Source: a virus
Length of the DNA stretch: 41,852 nucleotides
Virus record (IMG/VR): IMGVR_UViG_3300024252_000033
Coordinates: 1 to 41,852 of that record
Direction: 5' to 3' (one strand)
Under the pieces are notes generated by a model. That model did no database searches. It saw only the letters and a list, made by a program, of their open reading frames with translations, and was not told the origin of the DNA. This document shows, in pieces, positions 8,535 through 16,136 of this stretch. A program made the position numbers and the translations under genes. How positions within the stretch are numbered: position 1 is the first letter of the stretch; the number at the start of each line of letters is the position of its first letter.

Positions 8535-8557
8535 ATGGTATTATATATCTACTTAAA
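8535..8557 (-). promoter_or_regulatory. early-type promoter for primase operon
   Basis: TTTAAGT (8551-8557) on the minus strand with two possible -10s: TATAAT at 8540-8545 (5 nt away) or TACCAT at 8535-8540 (10 nt, the spacing seen at the other early-type promoters). It directs transcription through the leader ORF and hairpins into the primase gene. Confidence 0.5.
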
Positions 8558-8567
8558 GTTTTATTAA

Positions 8568-8831
8568 TTACTCTAAATGCCCTCTATTTTTAGAATCATC
8601 TAGTATTGATTGCAATTCAGGATCGTTTACCGCTTTTTCGCCTGCTATCTGCTCATCAAGTGTCACTACATGAAATGGGTTTGCTACTCCAAGTGTCACA
8701 CTAGAATTTGTCGCTGTTGCATATACCAATCCACCTTGAATAGCTATTATAGCTATCAAAAATGATATTAATAGGTATAACCACTTAGTCATGTCTTTCT
8801 TTGGCTTCTTGGGCTTTATATCAGACTGCAT
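8568..8831 (-). CDS. single-pass membrane protein, lysis cassette (87 aa)
   Basis: Lys-rich N-terminus, then one strong membrane segment (about 17-39, LYLLISFLIAIIAI), then a polar C-terminal half. The topology predicted is N-in with an outer periplasmic tail. It overlaps the endolysin gene by 11 bases and is the last gene of the lysis cassette. A holin-type or inner-membrane spanin role is possible, but it lacks a diagnostic motif. Confidence 0.65.
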   Translation of the reverse strand: MQSDIKPKKPKKDMTKWLYLLISFLIAIIAIQGGLVYATATNSSVTLGVANPFHVVTLDEQIAGEKAVNDPELQSILDDSKNRGHLE

Positions 8832-9381
8832 AACTTCTATTTACCCATCCATTTAGGAATTTAGAGAATTGTGGCTTATCTTCTGCGAGTGTAGATAGAT
8901 AGCCTATTTCTACTTCATCGAACTTAATATCAAATAAATCTTCATTGTAGTTGTTTATAGCATCTAAGGATATAGACCCTATTAACCCATCGGCTTTTAC
9001 TCCAATTAGCCTCTGTGCTACCTTAGCACTTGTCTTAGAGCCACTTAGTACAGCAAACAGAAATATCTCTTCCGCTATCTTCTGACTATCCACTCTATCA
9101 AGTTTCAAGCCACTCCAGTATTTATTATGGAATACGCCTTGTACTTTCTCCATAATTCTAGGGTTAAAATACAGCATTCTGGATGCTTCTTTCGCATTGT
9201 AGTTACAAAGCTCCACTAATTTACTTATAAAATTCCAGTCTATTTGTGTTGGATTAGCTTTCTGATAAACACCGCCCAATGTCCACCCACTTTCACCTTG
9301 ATTTTTATGCAAGAACTTATCAGGATTATTTCCAAATTCTACCTTCCATAGTTTTTCAAGTGCTAAATGTAGCTTAGCCAT
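8821..9381 (-). CDS. endolysin, GH108-like muramidase with C-terminal peptidoglycan-binding region
   Basis: 186 residues. The N-terminal KLWKVEFGNNPDKFLH with NQGESGWTLGGVYQKANP resembles GH108 N-acetylmuramidases of phages from Campylobacterota; the candidate catalytic acid is E15. The C-terminal GVKADGLIGSISLDAIN is the typical peptidoglycan-binding motif found after GH108 domains. It would cleave the glycan backbone at lysis. No signal peptide, so a holin is needed. It lies among four small membrane-protein genes, as expected for a lysis cassette. Confidence 0.82.
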   Translation of the reverse strand: MAKLHLALEKLWKVEFGNNPDKFLHKNQGESGWTLGGVYQKANPTQIDWNFISKLVELCNYNAKEASRMLYFNPRIMEKVQGVFHNKYWSGLKLDRVDSQKIAEEIFLFAVLSGSKTSAKVAQRLIGVKADGLIGSISLDAINNYNEDLFDIKFDEVEIGYLSTLAEDKPQFSKFLNGWVNRSYAV

Positions 9382-9590
9382 TAAAAAAGTTTCTCATTAA
9401 TATGTAAAAACATAGCCGTAAATATTGCTATGGATAATAGAGTTCCAGCTATGAATGTGTAGAAGCATTTACTAGAGTTCTTTCTTGTCTCCTCTTCAAT
9501 TACAAAATCAATCTCTTTATTGAAGGCAGTCCTCGCTTTATCATCATCTCTGAGTATCGCATTTATTCTGAGCCTAAAGTCCATCATCAT
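9381..9590 (-). CDS. small membrane protein, holin candidate (69 aa)
   Basis: Charged N-terminal 40 residues, then one membrane segment (43-63, FIAGTLLSIAIFTAMFL) and a very short tail. Three Met codons open the ORF; the exact start among them is uncertain. Overlaps the endolysin start by one base. Size and location suit a holin or holin partner, but one-segment holins have no reliable signature. Confidence 0.6.
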   Translation of the reverse strand: MMMDFRLRINAILRDDDKARTAFNKEIDFVIEEETRKNSSKCFYTFIAGTLLSIAIFTAMFLHINEKLF

Positions 9591-9871
9591 TCTTTCCCTT
9601 TTAATTTCTTCGCTTCTTGATATGTATCTGCAATATCAGCAGCATAAGGAAGCCACTGCTTATGTTCAATCCCTATTAAGAGAAAAGCAAAAGCAATCAC
9701 CGCATAAGTGATTAATCTATCTTTCCCTTGGTTCTGCTTAATTGAATGAACATCTGCACTTACTATAGATATTTTATCTAAAACCGTGTGAGACAATATA
9801 TTATTCTTTGCGTGGTTGTCTAAACCCTGTTTTTCAACTCTGATAAATTCTTTTTGTGTTGCTTCATCCAT
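9587..9871 (-). CDS. small membrane protein, lysis cassette (94 aa)
   Basis: 94 residues: an amphipathic N-terminal half (MDEATQKEFIRVEK, with possible coiled coil to residue 50), one membrane segment (53-68) and a polar C-terminal tail ending KKLKGKE. The N-terminal pattern resembles phage haemolysin XhlA-like proteins, which accompany holins, but this is weak. Overlaps the neighbouring gene by 4 bases. Confidence 0.62.
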   Translation of the reverse strand: MDEATQKEFIRVEKQGLDNHAKNNILSHTVLDKISIVSADVHSIKQNQGKDRLITYAVIAFAFLLIGIEHKQWLPYAADIADTYQEAKKLKGKE

Positions 9872-10028
9872 TATTTCCCTCTACAGACACCCAAAATACA
9901 GTGGTCTGGTTTTTATCTGAATTATATATATAGTGAGTCACATCATGCTCCTTCTGAACATAAGCACCAAGTATAGCTGTGAAGAGAGCTATAACAAGTG
10001 TCTCTGTTATTACAAAACCTTTTTTCAC
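9864..10028 (-). CDS. small membrane protein, GTG start (54 aa)
   Basis: GTG at 10028 overlaps the lipoprotein stop (GTGA) and the TGA overlaps the next gene's ATG region. 54 residues beginning MKKGFVITETLVIALF: one N-terminal membrane segment (about 5-23), then a polar periplasmic tail. The coupling at both ends and the membrane helix support it. The layout (short N-terminal anchor plus tail, beside a lipoprotein gene) could suit an inner-membrane spanin, but the tail is short. Confidence 0.55.
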   Translation of the reverse strand: MKKGFVITETLVIALFTAILGAYVQKEHDVTHYIYNSDKNQTTVFWVSVEGNNG

Positions 10029-10273
10029 TTAACAATAATCTCTTCTATCTTCTTTATTCTGTCAAGAGCCTCATCCATTTCATTTAGCCTATAAAGCATA
10101 CTATCGTCAAGTAAATCTGAGTTAAGGATTGCAATTTCTTTACCTTTTACAACAATAGTCTTTGTGTTCTTGTACATCTGTGCTATTGCTAAACCAGTTG
10201 ACGGTGTAGACCATGCACACCCACTAAATAAAGTGGCTATTCCTAATACCGTTAAAGTCAATGTTTTTTTCAT
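10025..10273 (-). CDS. small lipoprotein (possible outer-membrane spanin)
   Basis: MKKTLTLTVLGIATLFSGC is a clear lipoprotein signal with lipobox LFSGC and lipidated Cys at 19. The mature part is about 63 residues with a charged C-terminal helix (LNEMDEALDRIKKIEEIIVK). I chose the ATG at 10273 because GGAG lies 9 nt upstream; an ATG at 10288 also exists but is almost at the start point implied by TATAAT at 10297-10302. A lipoprotein in a lysis cassette suggests an o-spanin, though the usual Pro-rich stretch is absent; a superinfection-exclusion lipoprotein is an alternative. Confidence 0.68.
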   Translation of the reverse strand: MKKTLTLTVLGIATLFSGCAWSTPSTGLAIAQMYKNTKTIVVKGKEIAILNSDLLDDSMLYRLNEMDEALDRIKKIEEIIVK

Positions 10274-10315
10274 CTGCTGTTTCTCCATTTTAAGTTATTA
10301 TAATTGTACCACTTT

Positions 10316-10654
10316 TTATGTGTTAACTATAGGTTTGTTATCCCAAAAAGCAGCACCACCAAAATTAACCACTGCATTGTAGTATTCAATAGCTCTATAT
10401 CTAGCTAAGAAGTGTGGGAAGTACCAAGCTTCTTTATCATTAATGATTCTTAACATATTGTTTAAAAATACTCTATCGGCTTCTTTCTTGTGCTCTATGG
10501 TGCTTCCTGCTTCATACATATAATCGTGTATACAACAACACTCTTTAATATTTAAGAAGTATATAGTATTAGGAATTATAGATGCACTCCACCCAGTACC
10601 ACATCCGTTACAAGTCTCTTTAGGCTCATAGCCATCTGGTTTAAATAGTTTCAT
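10316..10654 (-). CDS. phospholipase A2-like phage protein
   Basis: 112 residues. The core CCCIHDYMYEAG (Cys 39-41, His43, Asp44, Tyr47) matches the CCxxHDxxY active-site helix of phospholipase A2-like proteins. A second helix EADRVFLNNML supplies the usual downstream Asp, and C15/C18 could pair with the core cysteines. Such proteins occur in phage lysis or tail regions and may damage membranes during lysis or entry; activity is unproven. Its ATG lies inside the end of the upstream 48-codon ORF. Confidence 0.65.
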   Translation of the reverse strand: MKLFKPDGYEPKETCNGCGTGWSASIIPNTIYFLNIKECCCIHDYMYEAGSTIEHKKEADRVFLNNMLRIINDKEAWYFPHFLARYRAIEYYNAVVNFGGAAFWDNKPIVNT

Positions 10655-10787
10655 TCTTATCCTTTGTAATGTAGTGATGTTTTTTATCTACATACATTTC
10701 ATGCCCCCACAATAGAGCACCAATTATGGTTACAATGCTTGACCCCATTGCTATGACTATTAAAGGGAATATCTGACTATTAATCAT
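10641..10787 (-). CDS. small membrane protein (48 aa)
   Basis: ATG at 10787, ending TAA at 10641 within the start of the PLA2-like gene. It begins MINSQIFPLIVIAMGSSIV and has one membrane segment (about 5-28), then a His/Lys-rich tail (DKKHHYITKDKNETI). The ribosome site is weak, but the start overlaps the TGA of the decayed anchor frame upstream, so it may be reached by coupling. Confidence 0.5.
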   Translation of the reverse strand: MINSQIFPLIVIAMGSSIVTIIGALLWGHEMYVDKKHHYITKDKNETI

Positions 10788-10973
10788 AGCACTAACAACT
10801 TAATGCAATTCAGCGGTGTTTTATCTCTAAACTTCGTCACCAAACGAGGTGGGGTCGTATATAAAAGTTCACTATGCCGAGGATATTTATTACAGTATAC
10901 CTTAGTCCATCTAAAAGGAGTTATTTTAAACTCTGTGTCTATGTTGTTTTTTTAGTTTTATATTGCTTGCCAT
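10784..10973 (-). pseudogene. decayed copy of the tail-spike N-terminal anchor
   Basis: Starts ATGGCAAGCAATATAAAAC, the same as the spike gene just upstream, and stays alignable for about 45 bases (MASNIKLK, then NNxxTEFxIT). A run of seven A (10937-10943) replaces six, shifting the frame and ending the ORF after 15 codons. If the extra A is removed, reading continues to a TGA overlapping the next ATG, but the later part no longer resembles the spike. It is best read as a remnant of a third anchor copy left by tail-fibre cassette exchange. Confidence 0.6.
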
Positions 10974-10974
10974 A

Positions 10975-13002
10975 TTATGCTCCTACTAGCTTTTTGATAT
11001 TGTTTGCATCTATTGTACCAGCACCAATAGTGCCAGCTACTTCAAAGCCAGCCACTTCAACATTCATAATGTTACCAGAAACTAAATCATAATTAGTTGC
11101 TAAGTAAACACAAGTGTATGTAGCATATATATTATTGTTCGTAATAATATTCTCCCCTTCAGAAACTTGGATAGCTCTGTGGTTTAGACTATTGGCAGAG
11201 TTTACTTTAATTGTATTACCATTAATGACTGCACCCTTCATACCCTCCACTAGTCTAATGGTAGCAGTAGCAGAAGTAACAGTGCTTTCAAGATAATTAT
11301 TATCTATAACTAGTTTTGCTTGCTGTGAACTTCTAAGAAGTAAAGCATTATTCCCTGAGGCTACTATATGGTTTCCAGAAATATTAATGTAGTCTATAGC
11401 ATTGCCAGACACTACTTGAACTGGGGCTACTGTAGCAGAAGTATGCCCAACAACAGTATTGTCATTAAATCTTATGGATGCTGCCAATCCATTAGCTGTG
11501 TCAGCAAAATAAATAGCACCATCAGACACAACTCCACCTAGTATTTTGTTATTTGATACATTTGAACTACCAGCAATATACAAAGCAAGACCAGTAGAGT
11601 CTGAAGCATCAATAGTATTGTTGTGTATCTCTCCACCATTGTGACTTTTAATCCATATAGCAGACTGAGATCCAGTAGTTGTTACTGTGTTTCCTATTAT
11701 TGAGCCATAAGTGTCTTCATTAACACCAGAGCCTCCACCATGCTGAATACCCATACCATTTGACAGTATTCTGTTGTTAGATATAACAAACTTGTCTCCT
11801 ACAGATGCTACTACTATCCCAGTAATTTTTCTGATGTTTTCAACACCAGTCCTTTTATCTATTCCAATGTCTATTACATTTCCAGTTACTACAGTATCTA
11901 ACCCTGATATTTGTATTCCATACTGATTAGCACTAGCACCACTACCAACATCAGTAAAGTTCTTAAATATGTTGTTTGAAAATACATGATTGTCACTAGG
12001 CTCATTTGTAGCAGTCTGTGACTTTATACCATGTATACATCCATCTTCTATATTGCCATCTACCACTATTCCATTACATCCATGAGATATGTCACAAAAC
12101 ATACCAACAAGGAGATTTGTATAGTCAGTACCAATATGGTTATATGATTGGTTGTTAGATACTGTACTGTTATGAACATGGGCAAAAGTAATACAATGAC
12201 CACCAGCTTGTTCAAAGCTGTTGCCTTCTACTAGGATATTTCTAATTTTTATTGTGTTCTCTGGGTTTACTGTATCAGACCTTGATGCTATTGCACTTCC
12301 ATTGTTTCTAAAGAAATAATTATCTCTTATAACTATATCCCTAGTATCGTAGTCAGAAGCTAGACCCACTAAGGAAATCATGTGTGATATACCCCTTGCA
12401 CCAGCTATTGTCATATCAAGTATACTGTCATTAATGAATCTGAAACCACTAATCTCAACCTTTTGTACACCACTAAGTATAAATAGGTCGCCAAGTGCTG
12501 TATTGAAAGCAGCTGTACCAGTTGTATATATCGAACAGCCACTACCTATCAATTCAGTGTGAGTAGGAACATTAATCCCAGTCCATGCTGTTGTTCCAGT
12601 TACATCTAAGTTTAAAGTTATTCCATCAAAATCTATTTGTTGCCCACCATTAGTTTCTATAAATGTCTTTAGTTCAGAGAAAGTTGATGTGCTTGTTATA
12701 TCAAACCACTTCACATTTACAGCTCCACTATACTGCCTAACCCATCCAGAGAAGTTAGTACCTTGGTTATCACTAGCCACTAGAGTAGAATCATATACAA
12801 ACAATCCTCCTCTATCTAAATCAGTAACTATACAAGCTTGTCCAGTAGTAGTTACTATAGCTTCCATAGCTGCCACTGTAGCCACTGTATAACTTGTATT
12901 AGCTAATTGTTCACTCGTGAGGCTTGTAGCCCCTGAGCCATCTGTATGAGTTATTGTGAACTCTGTACCTAGGTTGTTTTTTAGTTTTATATTGCTTGCC
13001 AT
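10975..13002 (-). CDS. tail spike, right-handed beta-helix (pectate-lyase-like)
   Basis: 675 residues. Residues 1-110 are a virion-anchor domain (MASNIKLKNNLGTEF, then GSGATSLTSEQ, DRGGLFVYDSTLVAS, WVRQYSGAVNVKWFD). The rest is a series of 20-30 residue coils rich in NNxF, GNxI and SNNx turns, as in parallel beta-helix spikes that bind or cleave surface polysaccharide (repeats such as VIRDNYFFRNNGSAI and VFSNNIFKNFTD). No catalytic acids can be assigned by eye. It shares its anchor with the next gene and with two short remnants. Confidence 0.82.
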   Translation of the reverse strand: MASNIKLKNNLGTEFTITHTDGSGATSLTSEQLANTSYTVATVAAMEAIVTTTGQACIVTDLDRGGLFVYDSTLVASDNQGTNFSGWVRQYSGAVNVKWFDITSTSTFSELKTFIETNGGQQIDFDGITLNLDVTGTTAWTGINVPTHTELIGSGCSIYTTGTAAFNTALGDLFILSGVQKVEISGFRFINDSILDMTIAGARGISHMISLVGLASDYDTRDIVIRDNYFFRNNGSAIASRSDTVNPENTIKIRNILVEGNSFEQAGGHCITFAHVHNSTVSNNQSYNHIGTDYTNLLVGMFCDISHGCNGIVVDGNIEDGCIHGIKSQTATNEPSDNHVFSNNIFKNFTDVGSGASANQYGIQISGLDTVVTGNVIDIGIDKRTGVENIRKITGIVVASVGDKFVISNNRILSNGMGIQHGGGSGVNEDTYGSIIGNTVTTTGSQSAIWIKSHNGGEIHNNTIDASDSTGLALYIAGSSNVSNNKILGGVVSDGAIYFADTANGLAASIRFNDNTVVGHTSATVAPVQVVSGNAIDYINISGNHIVASGNNALLLRSSQQAKLVIDNNYLESTVTSATATIRLVEGMKGAVINGNTIKVNSANSLNHRAIQVSEGENIITNNNIYATYTCVYLATNYDLVSGNIMNVEVAGFEVAGTIGAGTIDANNIKKLVGA

Positions 13003-13013
13003 TTAGTTTTCCT

Positions 13014-14318
13014 TTATGCTGTTGTATTATCTGTAACTAAACCATAGCTTGCCAATGCTGTAATAAGTGAAGCTAAAGCAGCATTACCACCTCTACTACC
13101 ACTTACAGTAGGTTTAGCAATAGGATTAGTTGCATTAAAGCCCACCTTGCCCCATAGTTTCATGTCGTTAGTTGCAGTTGGTGTTGTCGCAATAAATTGA
13201 GAGTTATCTTGAGTTAATATAGCAAAGTCAGTAGATGTCCCTGCACCTGCTGATATTCTTAGCCCTGATGTAGTTGTACCAGCAATAGCCCATCCACCAC
13301 CAATAGTAGTATTTATTTTCGGATTAACTATACTACCATTAAGATTAGCAGTACCATTAACAATTATGCTGCCCTCAGTTCTAGTGTCACCCCAAAATTT
13401 AAAGTCGTCTGTACCAGTGGCTACTGATGCAATATATGCTGTGCGACCATTATTTAATATTGAAAAGTCATAGTCAGAGCCTGTTCCTGCTTCAACCCTC
13501 ATCCCATCAGTAACTGTTTTTTGTATAATCCAATTACCTGCAACAGTACCGCTCCCTAAACCACCTTGATTTACTACAAAACCCTCAAACAATGACTTTG
13601 TTGCACCTTTTGTAACTACTGCCCAATCAGAACTTGTCCCTGATGTTAGTTCTTCTATATATAGCCCATAGTTGTTTACAACTGCACCACTACCACTGAC
13701 TGCAACATCATGGACACTTAATCCTCTTCTTACACTTATTGTACCGCTGTCTATTAGTGGAACATCTACATAACCATAGGCAGTTCCAATCAACCCACTT
13801 GTAGAATACTTCATTCCATTTTGGAATGGTGCAAAATGTCCGTACCCACTTACTCCAGCAACAGTAGCCCTTGCATCAAAAGAGGCATAAGATATATTAC
13901 CTCCTCTTGTTACATCTGAGCTATCACTAAAACAATGCCCATTACCTGCTATTGTATCATCAACATCTCTGTTTACTGTTACTACTGAGTCTGATGAGTT
14001 TGTTGTAGTGTTTCCATCTCCAAAGAATGTGTAATTCTCTAATGACCCAAACCACTTAACATTTACACTTCCACTATATTGTCTTACCCACTTGCCAAAT
14101 ATAGTACCACCATTATCTGTAGCTGTAGAGTCGTATATGAAGTTACCACCTCTATCAATATCAGTTAGTATAGCTAAACTACCATCTACTGCTGTAGCTG
14201 CTGTAAGGTCTGCTACTGTTGAGTAGTAAGAGACATCTAAGTTTGAGTTACTACCATCATTGTTTGTTATTGATAATGTTTTACCATTCTGATTCTTGAG
14301 CTTAATTTGACTAGCCAT
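13014..14318 (-). CDS. tail fibre/spike with shared anchor and C-terminal KPTVSGSRGG motif
   Basis: 434 residues. It has the same N-terminal anchor as the 675-residue spike (MASQIKLKNQNGKTLSI, DRGGNFIYDSTATDN, WVRQYSGSVNVKWFG). The middle is Gly/Thr/Ser-rich with two similar blocks (GSGTVAGNWIIQKTVTDGMRVEAG and a TIGGGWAIAGTTTSGLRISAG block), typical of fibrous beta structure. The C-terminus KPTVSGSRGGNAALASLITAL is a motif I recall from the ends of many phage tail-fibre genes. Probably a second receptor-binding protein. Its ATG overlaps the stop of a 27-codon anchor remnant. Confidence 0.78.
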   Translation of the reverse strand: MASQIKLKNQNGKTLSITNNDGSNSNLDVSYYSTVADLTAATAVDGSLAILTDIDRGGNFIYDSTATDNGGTIFGKWVRQYSGSVNVKWFGSLENYTFFGDGNTTTNSSDSVVTVNRDVDDTIAGNGHCFSDSSDVTRGGNISYASFDARATVAGVSGYGHFAPFQNGMKYSTSGLIGTAYGYVDVPLIDSGTISVRRGLSVHDVAVSGSGAVVNNYGLYIEELTSGTSSDWAVVTKGATKSLFEGFVVNQGGLGSGTVAGNWIIQKTVTDGMRVEAGTGSDYDFSILNNGRTAYIASVATGTDDFKFWGDTRTEGSIIVNGTANLNGSIVNPKINTTIGGGWAIAGTTTSGLRISAGAGTSTDFAILTQDNSQFIATTPTATNDMKLWGKVGFNATNPIAKPTVSGSRGGNAALASLITALASYGLVTDNTTA

Positions 14319-14401
14319 TATGCTGCCTCCCTTTTGATGTCTCCAGTAGAAGAGACTTTATATCTTTCATTTATATTTTTTAGTTTAATATTACTTGCCA
14401 T
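14318..14401 (-). CDS. 27-codon anchor remnant (MASNIKLKN ORF)
   Basis: An intact short ORF starting MASNIKLKNINERYK, clearly the first strand of the same tail anchor, then diverging and stopping after 27 codons. Its ATG overlaps the TAA of the 148-residue gene and its TAA overlaps the fibre ATG, so it is perfectly coupled. It could be a truncated fibre gene or a leader used only to hand ribosomes to the next gene. Confidence 0.5.
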   Translation of the reverse strand: MASNIKLKNINERYKVSSTGDIKREAA

Positions 14402-14847
14402 TATAACACCTTGTAAGTAGCACCATCTTCTATTGTAAGTGATGCTCCATTTAATAATTCAAAACTATCTATGCTAAAACCATTAGTTCCAGTAACAATA
14501 GTCATAGATTCATTAGCTACTGATGAATGTGCCATAAACTGAATACCTTTAGCTAGACCAGCTCCTACGAACTGTCCACCACCTATACCAGCACCACCAT
14601 CAATAGCAGCAGCAACCGTTCCTATGGTATTGGCACCAAGTATGTCGTTAGATATTGCTGTTAAACCAGGTTCATTAGAAGCAACTACACCTATGTCTGC
14701 ATTAATCTCACCTATTCTAAGGTTTAAGTCTGCCCCAAAGCTATTTAAGTAAGTTAGAATATCGCCAGTATTTGTATCAAATGTCAGCTGAGACTGTCCA
14801 ATCAATGGTACATCACCAGTATAAATAGTTAAATCTACAATAGCCAT
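14401..14847 (-). CDS. probable tail-fibre accessory/virion protein (148 aa)
   Basis: 148 residues, Gly/Ala/Ile-rich, with no charged helices and with a closing beta-rich segment (FELLNGASLTIEDGATYKVL). It is the first gene of the spike operon, behind a late-box promoter at 14868-14904. Composition and place suggest a tail-fibre network protein, but no family is recognised. Confidence 0.65.
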   Translation of the reverse strand: MAIVDLTIYTGDVPLIGQSQLTFDTNTGDILTYLNSFGADLNLRIGEINADIGVVASNEPGLTAISNDILGANTIGTVAAAIDGGAGIGGGQFVGAGLAKGIQFMAHSSVANESMTIVTGTNGFSIDSFELLNGASLTIEDGATYKVL

Positions 14848-14867
14848 ATCTTTCCTTTTTTGTTTGT

Positions 14868-14904
14868 ATTATACTTACAAATCCAATTTTTATAAAGGTG
14901 TTTA
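14868..14904 (-). promoter_or_regulatory. late-box promoter (spike operon)
   Basis: TAAACACCTTT (14894-14904), 20 nt, then TATAAT (14868-14873) on the minus strand, upstream of the 148-residue gene. One of eight promoters with this box and spacing. Confidence 0.75.
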
Positions 14905-14909
14905 TAGAT

Positions 14910-16055
14910 TTATATTAGTGATTCTAAATCTATAGTCATTTTAGAGATAGTCGGTGTAGCTATTAGAATGTTAAATTTGTTATATATGCCGAATAAAATT
15001 AGACTATCATATCCATCTGTTTCAAACATAACCGGAATGCCACGGTATTTGACAAGTAAATCATATACTAAATCTGTAAGACCCGCAGGTATATCGACTG
15101 TTAGACTATTTGTAGCTTTATAATTACCTTGCTGTAAATAAGTCTCACCAGTTGAACCAATTTGCTTCTTAGAAAAGTCTATCATACCCAAACCAGCACC
15201 ATATAAAGTAGCCCCAGTGTAGTTGGTTTTACCAATTCCAACCAACCCAACTTTAGCAATACCACTAATAGGCTTTATTGTTATATCAATAGTCACACCT
15301 AGACTTATAGGAATAGGAGTATTTAACTTAGATTTATATATAAAATCATTAAAGAAATAATTATAAAAAGTACCACCATTTTTGCTTATCAATGGTATGG
15401 TTTGATTATGTAATTCTATAGGCGTAGAGCCGGTGGTATTTACTGTTATAGTTATCTCACTTGCCACTAAGTTAATAAAATAAACCTCATCTACCCTCGC
15501 AGTAATAAATGACATAGTAATATCACCACCATCTATAGCACTATCACTTACTGTCTGTGAACTTAAAGACTGGTCGAGACATTTGTATTTATTAACATAG
15601 CCTAAATCCTCCCATTTAAGAGGTGTTTCTATCGGATTATATCTATGATATCTTAATTCACTAACCGTATCGCCTACACCTATTAGAGTGAAGTTAGAAG
15701 GTGTTGTTAAATCTTCTGTAGTAAAGTTTATATCATCAGTTACTTTAGCTATGTAATAACTATTATTATCAGTTACATAAACAGTAGTGACCGCATTAAC
15801 TACTGAAACTGAAGTATTATCGGAGACTTCAACACCCGTATTAGCAATAGTTGTATAGTGAGGACTCAAAGGGTCTGTATTGTCATAGATATAAGTAACT
15901 AACGGGTATATAATACCTAATGCTTTATATAACTTATTGTTTAATTGTCTTATAGTATCTATTGCATAGTCGCTATCTATATTCCATATGGGAGTAGTAT
16001 CATCTGCTAGGTTAGTAGCTAAGTAGTCTATGTCTTTAAGTGGTGTTAGATTTAT
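14910..16055 (-). CDS. tail protein downstream of tape measure; apparent non-canonical start
   Basis: The reading frame is open from a TAG at 16074-16076 to the stop at 14910, but no ATG, GTG or TTG occurs before the TTG at 15869, which has no ribosome site. The segment above 15869 reads like protein (NLTPLKDIDYLATNL, then WNIDSDYAIDTIRQLNNKLYKALG), and a strong AAAAAAAGGA site precedes ATC ATA AAT at 16050-16058. I therefore place the start at the ATA (16055), giving about 382 residues; a point mutation of ATG or a sequencing error would look the same. Mainly beta-strand in composition; its location after the tape measure suggests a distal-tail or hub protein. Confidence 0.6.
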   Translation of the reverse strand: MNLTPLKDIDYLATNLADDTTPIWNIDSDYAIDTIRQLNNKLYKALGIIYPLVTYIYDNTDPLSPHYTTIANTGVEVSDNTSVSVVNAVTTVYVTDNNSYYIAKVTDDINFTTEDLTTPSNFTLIGVGDTVSELRYHRYNPIETPLKWEDLGYVNKYKCLDQSLSSQTVSDSAIDGGDITMSFITARVDEVYFINLVASEITITVNTTGSTPIELHNQTIPLISKNGGTFYNYFFNDFIYKSKLNTPIPISLGVTIDITIKPISGIAKVGLVGIGKTNYTGATLYGAGLGMIDFSKKQIGSTGETYLQQGNYKATNSLTVDIPAGLTDLVYDLLVKYRGIPVMFETDGYDSLILFGIYNKFNILIATPTISKMTIDLESLI

Positions 16056-16091
16056 GATAAATCCTTTTTTTCTCTATAATATTTATTATAA

Positions 16092-16128
16092 ATACTACAA
16101 TATAAAAATAAATATTCAAAGGTGTTTA
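16092..16128 (-). promoter_or_regulatory. late-box promoter (distal tail gene)
   Basis: TAAACACCTTT (16118-16128), 20 nt, then TAGTAT (16092-16097). A TATAAT 27 nt away is also present, but the 20-nt spacing agrees with the other members. Confidence 0.65.
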
Positions 16129-16136
16129 TGATATAA

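Noticed and set aside
12975-12985. Slippery-like A AAA AAC near the spike start as a programmed -1 frameshift
   Set aside because: The -1 frame reaches a TAG within about three codons, so shifting would only abort the spike.
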